Of a DNA stretch of 19,694 nt, positions 6,432-13,495 are shown one piece after another. The stretch comes from Bacteroidales bacterium UBA3824 (GTDB lineage: Bacteria; Bacteroidota; Bacteroidia; Bacteroidales; UBA3824), in contig DGIK01000229.1 of assembly GCA_002393195.1 (NCBI GenBank), positions 1 through 19,694 of the forward strand, read 5' to 3'. Numbering within the stretch: position 1 is the first letter of the stretch; every line of letters starts with the position of its first letter. The position numbers were made by a program, and so were the translations under genes. The notes below the pieces were generated by a model. It was not told where the DNA came from and did not search any database. It saw only the letters and a program-made list of their open reading frames with translations.

Positions 6432-7691
6432 ATGAAAAAGACAGTTTTTACAATATTGATTTTGGCGGCGGCGTTGGGTGTTGACGGTCAGAGCGTTACA
6501 CTCGACGATTGTATGCTGAAGGCTGCGGAGAATTACCCGATTCATAGGAATGAATCTTTCATCGAACAGAGCCTCAATTACAATGTTGAAAACGCCAAAA
6601 AAGGTCTCTTGCCGCAGATAACAATCTCAGGCAAAGCCACTTGGCAGAGCGACGTTACAAAAATTCCCGTGTCGCTGCCCGGTGTTGATGTTCCGCAACT
6701 CAGCAAAGACCAATATTCTATCGCGGCGGAGGTGTCGCAGACTATTTACGACGGCAATTCGGTAAGCGTGAAAAAACTTTCGGCTCAATACGCAAGCCAA
6801 GCCGACCTCAAACGCCACGAATCCGATTTGTACGCCGTAAGAAACAGAGTGTCAGAGGTTTACTTTGCGATATTGACCATTGATGCGCAGATAGAACAAA
6901 ATCTCAACTTCGAGCGCGACATCGACAACGCCTACAAAAAAATCTCCGCCCTCAAAAACAGCGGAATGGCAAATGGCACAGACCTCAACCGCGTGGAACT
7001 AAGAAAGATACGCGCCCACCAACAGACCGCCCGCCTCAAAAATTTGCGCTCGGCATACCTCGAAATTTTGAGCACATTCACCGGCGATGATTATGATGAA
7101 GACATCGAACTGAAAATGCCCGAAAATCTCACTGACGAAGATTTGACGGTAACGCGCCCCGAACTGCAACTATTTGACGCTCAGAAAGAACTGTTGCTCG
7201 TAAGGGAAAAGGAAATCAAGATGCAGTATGCGCCAAAAATTTCGGCTTTTGTGCAAGGCGGATACGCAAATCCCGCCCTGAATATGTTTGAAGACGGTTT
7301 TCAGCCGTATTGCATTGCGGGCGTGAGGTTCAATTGGAATGTGAGCGCGTTTTACCGTAAGAAAAACGACCGCGCAATCATCAAAATCCAAGCCGACCAA
7401 ATGGACGTTCAAAGGGATGTTTTCATCTTTAACACCGACATTCAGTCGCGGCTGCAAAATGCTGAAATCCAAAACATTCAGCGGCAATTGGAGGACGACG
7501 GCAAGGAGATTGAAATCCAGGGCAACATCCGCCGCAGCACCGAAATACGCCTTGAAAACGGCACGGCGAGCGTCTCAGACTATCTCGACGAAATCTCCGC
7601 CGAAAACATCGCCCGTCAAAACCAAAAAATCCACAACATCGAACTTCTCAAAACAATATATCAATTGAAAAACACCTTGGGTAAACTTTAA
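6432..7691 (+). CDS. TolC-family outer membrane efflux protein
   Basis: 419 residues, the usual size for this family. A signal peptide (M-K-K-T-V-F plus hydrophobic core to about residue 19) is followed by the typical opening T-L-D-D-C-M-L-K-A-A-E-N-Y-P. Two internally similar halves of long helices are visible, with G-L-L-P-Q-I-T-I-S-G in the first and Y-A-P-K-I-S-A-F-V-Q-G-G in the second, the conserved turn before the beta-barrel strands. The protein should form the trimeric outer-membrane channel and periplasmic tunnel for the export system. It is the first gene of a six-gene operon, with only four bases between its stop and the HlyD-type gene. Substrate is not predictable; related operons export drugs, bile-type compounds or small metabolites. 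Confidence 0.88.
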   Translation: MKKTVFTILILAAALGVDGQSVTLDDCMLKAAENYPIHRNESFIEQSLNYNVENAKKGLLPQITISGKATWQSDVTKIPVSLPGVDVPQLSKDQYSIAAEVSQTIYDGNSVSVKKLSAQYASQADLKRHESDLYAVRNRVSEVYFAILTIDAQIEQNLNFERDIDNAYKKISALKNSGMANGTDLNRVELRKIRAHQQTARLKNLRSAYLEILSTFTGDDYDEDIELKMPENLTDEDLTVTRPELQLFDAQKELLLVREKEIKMQYAPKISAFVQGGYANPALNMFEDGFQPYCIAGVRFNWNVSAFYRKKNDRAIIKIQADQMDVQRDVFIFNTDIQSRLQNAEIQNIQRQLEDDGKEIEIQGNIRRSTEIRLENGTASVSDYLDEISAENIARQNQKIHNIELLKTIYQLKNTLGKL

Positions 7692-7695
7692 CGAT

Positions 7696-8589
7696 ATGAA
7701 AATCAAATATTTAATAGTCGTGGCGATGATGGCATCATCGTGCGGCACAGAGCAAAAAGGATTTGACGCTTCGGGAGTTTTTGAGGCGGAGGAGACCATC
7801 GTAAGTGCGGAGGCGTCGGGGCGAATATTGTCGCTCAACATCGAGGAAGGCGACGAAATTCCCGCCGGAAAAACTCTCGGCGTCATCGACACAATGCAAC
7901 TCCATTTGCAAAAACTCCAACTCCTGAAAAACGCCGAAAGCATTGATTTTCAGCGTCCCGACATCTTGAAACAGTTGTCGTCGATAGAAACGAGGATTGC
8001 ACAGGCGGAGACCGACCGCCTAAGATTTGAAAAACTCGTGGCTCAGGACGCCGCAAACCGCAAGGATTTGGACGACATCACCACGAGAATCAACGACTTG
8101 AAGGCGCAGAAAGCCGCCCTCAACTCCTCGCTCGAAAAAACCGGTCAAAGCCTTTCACGACAATCGGAAGGCGTGAGGATTCAGGTTTTGCAGATTGACG
8201 ACAAACTCTCAAAATGCATAATCTCAGCACCTTGCGGCGGCACAATTCTCGCAAAATATATGCGTGAGGGCGAATACGCCGCGCCCGGCAAACCAATCTT
8301 CAAAACCGCTGATTTGAGCCGGATGTATTTGCGTGCATATTTTGCGTACAATCAACTCGCCAACCTCAAAATCGGCAGCACCGTAAAAGTGTTTGCTGAC
8401 GATGCCGACGGCGGATACATTGAGTATCAAGGAGTTGTAACGTGGATTTCAGCACAGGCAGAGTTTACTCCCAAAACCGTCCAAACCAAAGACGAACGCC
8501 AAAACCTCGTCTATGCCGTCAAAATCCTCGTCAAAAACGACGGAAGAATCAAACGAGGGATGTACGGTCAATTAAAAATTAGAAATTAG
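7696..8589 (+). CDS. HlyD-family periplasmic adaptor, lipoprotein
   Basis: 297 residues. The N-terminus ends in the lipobox A13-S-S-C16, so the protein is likely a lipoprotein. A split lipoyl-like domain is clear: first half at about 36-65 (S-A-E-A-S-G-R-I, then E-G-D-E-I-P-A-G), second half at about 174-206 (I-S-A-P-C-G-G-T-I, then E-G-E-Y-A-A-P-G-K-P-I). Between them lies a long helical hairpin (about 90-170). The beta-barrel part contains the family hallmark E-F-T-P-K-T-V-Q-T at 256-264 followed by R-Q-N-L-V-Y, as in YbhG-like adaptors. It bridges the ABC exporter and the TolC channel. The last five codons and the stop lie inside the heptamer array 8571-8612, so the final residues K-I-R-N derive from the repeat. 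Confidence 0.9.
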   Translation: MKIKYLIVVAMMASSCGTEQKGFDASGVFEAEETIVSAEASGRILSLNIEEGDEIPAGKTLGVIDTMQLHLQKLQLLKNAESIDFQRPDILKQLSSIETRIAQAETDRLRFEKLVAQDAANRKDLDDITTRINDLKAQKAALNSSLEKTGQSLSRQSEGVRIQVLQIDDKLSKCIISAPCGGTILAKYMREGEYAAPGKPIFKTADLSRMYLRAYFAYNQLANLKIGSTVKVFADDADGGYIEYQGVVTWISAQAEFTPKTVQTKDERQNLVYAVKILVKNDGRIKRGMYGQLKIRN

Positions 8590-8612
8590 AAATTAAAAAT
8601 TAGAAATTAGGA
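8571..8612. repeat. Heptameric tandem repeat (six units)
   Basis: Six consecutive 7-base units: ATTAAAA, ATTAGAA, ATTAGAA, ATTAAAA, ATTAGAA, ATTAGGA. The array begins in the last codons of the HlyD gene, supplies its TAG stop at 8587-8589, and ends nine bases before the next start codon. Unlike the array at 1141-1215 it is a direct repeat only. Confidence 0.85.
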
Positions 8613-8621
8613 ACTCAACAA

Positions 8622-9512
8622 ATGATTTCAGCCATCAATATATCAAAGAATTACGGAGGGGTGCGGGCGGTGGATTCGTGGAGCGTTGAGGTGAAACGGG
8701 GCGAACTCTACGGGCTCATCGGTCCCGACGGCGCGGGCAAGACAACTTTTTTCAGGTTGTTGACGACGATGCTATTGCCAGACGGCGGCAGCGCAACCGT
8801 GGCAGGGATGGACATCGTAAAGGATTTCAAGAAGATACGGCGGATTTTCGGATATATGCCGGGCAAATTTTCATTGTATGAAGACCTCACCGTGGAGGAA
8901 AATTTGAGGTTTTTTGCCGCGCTTTTTGAGACCACAATCGAGCAAAATATCCATCTCGTGGAGGAGATTTATTCGCAATTGAGGCGGTTTGCAGACCGTC
9001 CGGCGGGCAAACTCAGCGGCGGTATGAAACAGAAACTCGCCCTCTGTTGCGCAATGATTCACAGCCCCGAAGTCCTCTTTTTGGACGAGCCGACCACGGG
9101 CGTGGACGTGGTGTCGAGGCGCGAATTTTGGGAGATGCTCAAAACATTGAAATCCAAGGGGTTGACTATTATGGTATCGACACCTTATATGGACGAGGCG
9201 CAGATGTGCGACCGCATTGCGCTCGTGAGCGGCGGCAGATTTCTCGGCGTTGACACTCCCGAAAATACGGTCAAGAATTTCGATGGAAAACTTTTCAGCG
9301 TTTCCGCAGATTCGATGAAGACATTAACGGCTGATTTAAAGGCGTTTCCCGATACGATAACGGCGTTTTCGTTTGGCGACAGCGTGCATCTGAGGATTAG
9401 GGACAATGATGGCTCAATCGACCATCTGCGGCACTATCTGTCAAATTATAAAAATCTCGTAATCAACGAGATACAGCCGACCATCGAGGATTGTTTTATG
9501 GCAAAAATTTAG
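8622..9512 (+). CDS. ABC transporter ATPase with non-canonical Q- and H-loops
   Basis: 296 residues. Walker A G-P-D-G-A-G-K-T-T at 34-42, signature L-S-G-G-M-K-Q at 131-137, and Walker B V-L-F-L-D-E-P at 151-157 are intact. The Q-loop glutamine is Gly81 (G-Y-M-P-G-K-F-S where M-P-Q is usual), and the H-switch histidine is Pro188 (S-T-P-Y-M-D-E). The first ATPase of YbhF-like exporters also commonly has S-T-P at the H-switch. The C-terminal ~90 residues after the ATPase core are the usual extension of DrrA/YbhF-type subunits. It should pair with the next gene product and drive the two permeases. The gap to the next start is only five bases. Confidence 0.9.
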   Translation: MISAINISKNYGGVRAVDSWSVEVKRGELYGLIGPDGAGKTTFFRLLTTMLLPDGGSATVAGMDIVKDFKKIRRIFGYMPGKFSLYEDLTVEENLRFFAALFETTIEQNIHLVEEIYSQLRRFADRPAGKLSGGMKQKLALCCAMIHSPEVLFLDEPTTGVDVVSRREFWEMLKTLKSKGLTIMVSTPYMDEAQMCDRIALVSGGRFLGVDTPENTVKNFDGKLFSVSADSMKTLTADLKAFPDTITAFSFGDSVHLRIRDNDGSIDHLRHYLSNYKNLVINEIQPTIEDCFMAKI

Positions 9513-9517
9513 CGATT

Positions 9518-10249
9518 ATGAAAGTAATTACAGCACATAACCTGACCAAGCGATTCGGCAGTTTCACGGCTGTCGATGGGATTTCGTTTGAGGTGGAAAA
9601 AGGCGAAATATTTGGTTTTCTCGGAGCCAACGGCGCGGGCAAAACCACCGCAATGCGTATGTTTTGCGGATTGAGCCGTCCCACATCGGGCGAGGCTACG
9701 GTAGCGGGATTTGACGTCTTTACGCAGCAAGAGCAAATCAAGCGGCACATCGGTTATATGAGCCAAAAATTTTCGCTTTATGAGGATTTGACGGTCAAAG
9801 AAAACTTTACACTTTTTGGCGGAATTTACGGTATGAAGCCGTCGCAAATACGTGAAAATTTTGGACTTACGGTGGGTCGCCTTGGCATTGAAAAATATGC
9901 AGACACGCTTGTTGGCGGGTTGCCGTTGGGTTGGAAACAGAAACTCGCATTTTCGCTCTCGGTGTTTCACAGCCCCGAAATCGTATTTTTGGACGAGCCG
10001 ACCGGCGGCGTGGACCCCGTGGCAAGGCGGCAGTTTTGGGAGATGATTTACGATGCCGCCGACAAGGGCATAACAGTCTTTGTAACAACGCATTATATGG
10101 ACGAGGCGGAATATTGCGACCGCGTTTCGATAATGGTGGACGGCAGAGTGGAAGCCTTAGATTCGCCTCGAAATCTCAAACAAAAATTTAACGCGGATGA
10201 TATGTACGGCGTGTTTCTCTACCTCGCCCGAACCGCAAAAAGGAGTTGA
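9518..10249 (+). CDS. ABC transporter ATPase with non-canonical signature motif
   Basis: 243 residues from the ATG at 9518. An in-frame start at 9491 would overlap the previous gene by 22 bases and add nine atypical residues, so it is not used. Walker A G-A-N-G-A-G-K-T-T at 36-44, Q83 in the Q-loop, Walker B I-V-F-L-D-E-P with D159/E160, and H192 in V-T-T-H-Y-M are all present. The signature, however, is L-P-L-G-W-K-Q at 135-141 rather than L-S-G-G-x-x-Q, a form also seen in the second ATPase of YbhF-like proteins. This subunit lacks the long C-terminal extension of its partner. The two genes correspond to the two halves of fused YbhF proteins, encoded separately here. Confidence 0.9.
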   Translation: MKVITAHNLTKRFGSFTAVDGISFEVEKGEIFGFLGANGAGKTTAMRMFCGLSRPTSGEATVAGFDVFTQQEQIKRHIGYMSQKFSLYEDLTVKENFTLFGGIYGMKPSQIRENFGLTVGRLGIEKYADTLVGGLPLGWKQKLAFSLSVFHSPEIVFLDEPTGGVDPVARRQFWEMIYDAADKGITVFVTTHYMDEAEYCDRVSIMVDGRVEALDSPRNLKQKFNADDMYGVFLYLARTAKRS

Positions 10250-10251
10250 TT

Positions 10252-11355
10252 ATGATAAGGTTTGCATCATTTGTAAAAAAAGAATTCATCCACATTTTCA
10301 GGGACAGAGTTACGATGTTGATTCTGTTTTTGATGCCGATTGTGATGATTGTGCTGTTTTCGTATGCCGTCACCACGGAGGTCAAGTGCATACAGACAGC
10401 GGTATTGGATCTTTCGGGCGATTTTGCAACGCGGAAGATTATCACGGCTTTGGAAAACGACGGCTATTTTCAGATAACGCGCATCTTGCACTCTCCCAAC
10501 GAGTTGCAGACGGTTTTCAACGATGGAAAAATCAATCTTGCAGTCGTATTTTCGGAAAATTTTGCCGAGTCGCTCCATCACGGCGCGGGCGCGTCGCTCC
10601 AACTTTTGGCGGACGGCACGGAGGCAAATTCGGCGGCGATGTACGTCAATTACGCGCAGGGAGTTTTGAGGGGCTGTCTCTTGGATTTCAATCGGATGGA
10701 TGGCGCAGCACCCGTCATCAACACCAATGTAAAAATGCTCTACAACCCTTCCGGCAAGAGCGAATATATTTTTGTGCCGGGCGTGATGGGTCTTATGTTG
10801 TTGTTAATCAATGCGATGATGACATCTGTCTCGATAGTCCGCGAAAAAGAGCGCGGCACGATGGAAATGCTTTTGGCGTCGCCGCTGCCGCCGTTTCAGA
10901 TAATTTTGGCAAAACTCGCGCCCTATTTCACGGTGTCGGCGGCGGTGCTTGCCATCATATTGTTGTTTTCACGGTTTATGCTCGGCGTGCCAATCGCGGG
11001 CAACATTTTCTTGCTGTTGGGGTTATGTTTGCTTTACATTTTTGTGGCGCTGGCGTTGGGGCTTTTGATTTCCACAATCGTCAATTCTCAACTCGCCGCA
11101 ATGCTCGCGAGCGGTATGGTGCTGATGATGCCAACGATGTTGCTTTCGGGGCTGATGTTTCCGATTGAAAGTATGCCCAAAATCCTTCAATGGCTGTCGT
11201 GCATCGTGCCGGCGCGGTGGTTTATCGCAGCACTGAAAAAGGTTATGATTCAGGGCGTTGGCTTTGAAAATGCAATCACAGAATTTGCCGTCCTTGGATT
11301 TATGGCGGCGTTTTATGTGGCGTTGTCGTTGAAAAAATTCAAAATCCGTCTGTAA
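10252..11355 (+). CDS. ABC-2 type permease (YbhS/YbhR-like), first
   Basis: 367 residues from the ATG at 10252, two bases after the ATPase stop; an in-frame TTG at 10246 overlaps that stop and is less likely. The layout is that of ABC-2 exporters: one N-terminal membrane segment (about 21-40), a large extracytoplasmic domain (about 41-172), then five more membrane segments. The coupling helix V-R-E-K-E-R-G-T-M-E at 196-205 is the conserved contact with the ATPases. Near the end, the L-S-G-L-M-F-P-I motif at 298-305 precedes the last segments, as in YbhS/YbhR. It should pair with the next gene product to form the transmembrane pore. Confidence 0.88.
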   Translation: MIRFASFVKKEFIHIFRDRVTMLILFLMPIVMIVLFSYAVTTEVKCIQTAVLDLSGDFATRKIITALENDGYFQITRILHSPNELQTVFNDGKINLAVVFSENFAESLHHGAGASLQLLADGTEANSAAMYVNYAQGVLRGCLLDFNRMDGAAPVINTNVKMLYNPSGKSEYIFVPGVMGLMLLLINAMMTSVSIVREKERGTMEMLLASPLPPFQIILAKLAPYFTVSAAVLAIILLFSRFMLGVPIAGNIFLLLGLCLLYIFVALALGLLISTIVNSQLAAMLASGMVLMMPTMLLSGLMFPIESMPKILQWLSCIVPARWFIAALKKVMIQGVGFENAITEFAVLGFMAAFYVALSLKKFKIRL

Positions 11356-11374
11356 ACTTAAAAAAACGCGAACT

Positions 11375-12469
11375 ATGATGCTGAAATATTTGATAATCAA
11401 GGAGTTCAAACAGATTTTCAGAAACAGTTTTCTGCCAAAATTGTTTGTGATGATGCCGCTGATGATGATTGGCGTGATGCCCTTCGCCGCAAATCAGGAG
11501 GTAAAAAACCTCAATTTTGCCGTCGCCGACCACGACCGCAGCACATTGTCGGAGCGTTTGGTGAATAAAATTGCCGCCTCCCAATATTTTTCGCTCGTGG
11601 CGCATTGCAGTAGTAATGAGGCGTTTAGGCTGATAGAATCGGGCGACGCGGACATTATTTTCGAGATTCCGCAGGGTTTTGAAAACGACATCGTAAACAG
11701 CCGCAATGTTACCGTCTCGGTAGCCGCCAATGGTGTCAACGGCACAAAAAGTGCGCTCGCCTCATCGTACATTTCGGGAATTGTTCAGGATTATTCGTCT
11801 GATTTTCAGGCATCTATGGGCGACCTCATCAATTTTGACATCAAACCTTATTACCTATTCAACCCCGGACTCAACTACCGCGTATTTATGGTTCCGGCGT
11901 TGATGGTGATGCTCCTGACGCTGATGTGCGGATTTTTGCCCGCGCTCAATATCGTGGGCGAAAAGGAGAAAGGCACGATGGAACAAATCAACGTAACGCC
12001 CATCGGCAGAGGAGTTTTTATTCTCTCTAAGTTGCTGCCTTATTGGGTGATAGGTCTGTTTGTATTTACGGTGAGCATATTGCTTGCGTGGCTTTTTTAC
12101 GGCATCGTGCCGGCGGGCAGCCTGTTGACGGTCTATGTGTGCGCAATCGTGTATATTTCAGCGGTTTCGGGGTTGGGTTTGGTGATTTCCAACTACGCCT
12201 CCACGATGCAACAGGCTATGTTTCTGATGTTTTTCTTTATGTTGGTTTTTATGCTGATTTCGGGGCTGTTCACGCCCGTATCGGGTATGCCGGATTGGGC
12301 GCAATGGATCGCAGCCTTCAATCCCCTCAAATATTTCATCGAGGCAATGCGAATGGTATTCCTCAAAGGCAGCGGCATCGCCGACCTCAAATCCCACTTG
12401 CTCGCCCTCGGCATTTTTGCAACGGTGCTAAATGGTTGGGCTGTTGTAAGTTATCGGAAGACGGAATGA
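11375..12469 (+). CDS. ABC-2 type permease (YbhS/YbhR-like), second
   Basis: 364 residues. Same plan as the preceding permease: N-terminal membrane segment (about 20-38), extracytoplasmic domain (about 40-168), and five C-terminal segments. The coupling helix is V-G-E-K-E-K-G-T-M-E at 194-203, and I-S-G-L-F-T-P-V at 295-302 is the matching late motif. A second ATG three bases in (11378) is an equally possible start. It is the last gene of the efflux operon; its final 19 bases overlap the 3' end of the convergent AraC-family gene, leaving no room for an intergenic terminator. Confidence 0.88.
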   Translation: MMLKYLIIKEFKQIFRNSFLPKLFVMMPLMMIGVMPFAANQEVKNLNFAVADHDRSTLSERLVNKIAASQYFSLVAHCSSNEAFRLIESGDADIIFEIPQGFENDIVNSRNVTVSVAANGVNGTKSALASSYISGIVQDYSSDFQASMGDLINFDIKPYYLFNPGLNYRVFMVPALMVMLLTLMCGFLPALNIVGEKEKGTMEQINVTPIGRGVFILSKLLPYWVIGLFVFTVSILLAWLFYGIVPAGSLLTVYVCAIVYISAVSGLGLVISNYASTMQQAMFLMFFFMLVFMLISGLFTPVSGMPDWAQWIAAFNPLKYFIEAMRMVFLKGSGIADLKSHLLALGIFATVLNGWAVVSYRKTE

Positions 12470-13344
12470 GGAGACGTCGCCTTAAATTCGCCCGGCGTCA
12501 TTCCCGTTTGGCGTTTGAAAAATTTTGAGAAGAAACTCGGATTGGCAAAATTGAGGGTTTCGGAAATTTCCCAAATGCTCGACCCGCCGCGCAAAAGCAA
12601 CGCCTTCGCCTCCAAAACTATCTGTTTGTCAATCCATTGCATCACGGTTTCGCCGCTTGCCTGTTTGATGAGCGAACAGAGGTAGTTTGGCGATATGCAA
12701 AGAGTGTCGGCATAGAAGGCTATGTTTCTCTCTTTCACGGCGTTGCAGTTGACAAGCGAGATGAATTTCCTGAAAATTTCGTATGCACGTCCGCCACCGT
12801 CCGAGAGAGTTTTTTCCTGTTCCTTCACAGCGTTTTGCGCAAATGTGAGGTAGGCTTTCGACATCGACACCAAAACGTCTTTCGGGAAATTGTCAACCTG
12901 CCTCAACGCCGCGATTGTCTGCCAAAAATTCTTGACAAATTGCTCTTGTTGTTCCGTAAGCCGGACGTTGCCAGCCATAAATGCGCCGTCAGAATCGGCA
13001 GTGAGTGTATTGTCGGCGGCTATGCCATACACTGTAAGTCGCTCATCCACAGACTCTATCTGAATCATCGTCCCCCTGCCCGCATACACAATGCTGCCCG
13101 CCTCGATTGTGGCAGGCATCATATTAAAAACCGCCCTTGCACGACCTTTTTCGAGGTAGAGGACACGATTTTCGTCGGTTCGGTAGATGCTCCCCGGCTG
13201 CAAAAATGTCGGTATGCCGTCCACATCAACTCCATGTGCCATAAAAATCCCTTGGCACGCAAAGAAGTTGAGATTGTCGCCATAAAAAGCCGAAATTTCT
13301 TTCAGCGGCAACCGTTGTATCAGGGGAGTGTTTGATGAGTCCAT
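12451..13344 (-). CDS. AraC-family transcriptional regulator
   Basis: 297 residues. The C-terminal third holds two helix-turn-helix units: about 206-232 (I-A-F-Y-A-D-T-L-C-I-S-P-N-Y-L) and about 256-280 (I-W-E-I-S-E-T-L-N-F-A-N, then F-F-S-K-F-F-K-R), closing with the family motif G-M-T-P-G-E-F at 281-287. The N-terminal part (about 45-115) looks like a small cupin-type effector domain, typical of Bacteroidetes AraC proteins that sit beside efflux operons. The start M-D-S-S-N lies 33 bases after the expected transcription start from a minus-strand TATTTTTG box. It is convergent with the efflux operon and divergent from the 13496 lipoprotein gene. It probably controls the efflux operon through the site at 6334-6373; whether it also acts on the divergent gene is open. 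Confidence 0.88.
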   Translation of the reverse strand: MDSSNTPLIQRLPLKEISAFYGDNLNFFACQGIFMAHGVDVDGIPTFLQPGSIYRTDENRVLYLEKGRARAVFNMMPATIEAGSIVYAGRGTMIQIESVDERLTVYGIAADNTLTADSDGAFMAGNVRLTEQQEQFVKNFWQTIAALRQVDNFPKDVLVSMSKAYLTFAQNAVKEQEKTLSDGGGRAYEIFRKFISLVNCNAVKERNIAFYADTLCISPNYLCSLIKQASGETVMQWIDKQIVLEAKALLLRGGSSIWEISETLNFANPSFFSKFFKRQTGMTPGEFKATSPHSVFR

Positions 13345-13383
13345 AATTAAGATTGATGATTACCAAAAACGCCTTATCAGTTG

Positions 13384-13391
13384 CAAAAATA
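13384..13391 (-). promoter_or_regulatory. -7 promoter element of the AraC-family gene
   Basis: The minus strand reads TATTTTTG (plus-strand CAAAAATA), matching TAnnTTTG. Transcription would start near 13377, giving a leader of about 33 bases before the ATG at 13344. In the duplicated region at 2616-2624 the same box has one extra A, which would break the spacing. Confidence 0.6.
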
Positions 13392-13455
13392 TGAAAAAGA
13401 TTATGATTGTCCGGCATTTTTCGTTCATTTTTTTTCGATTTTTTGTTAAAAATTG

Positions 13456-13463
13456 TATATTTG
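13456..13463 (+). promoter_or_regulatory. -7 promoter element of the 13496 lipoprotein gene
   Basis: TATATTTG matches TAnnTTTG and is followed by GTGGCGAAA, the same context as at 2704-2711 upstream of the related secreted-protein gene. The expected start of transcription is near 13470, about 26 bases before the ATG. Confidence 0.7.
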
Positions 13464-13495
13464 TGGCGAAAAATCAATCCGTAAAACCAACAACC

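Noticed and set aside
8571..8612. Possible CRISPR-like array
   Set aside because: The units are 7 bases long with no spacers; this is a short tandem repeat.
10197..11168. Long open frame of 323 codons on the plus strand overlapping the first ABC-2 permease
   Set aside because: It lies almost wholly within the permease gene in another frame; the permease has clear family motifs, while this frame gives a Gly/Arg/Cys-rich sequence with no domain.
13328..13495. N-terminal extension of the lipoprotein frame back to 13328
   Set aside because: It would translate through the promoter and hide the lipoprotein signal; the start at 13496 gives a lipobox and matches the start context of the 2772 gene.
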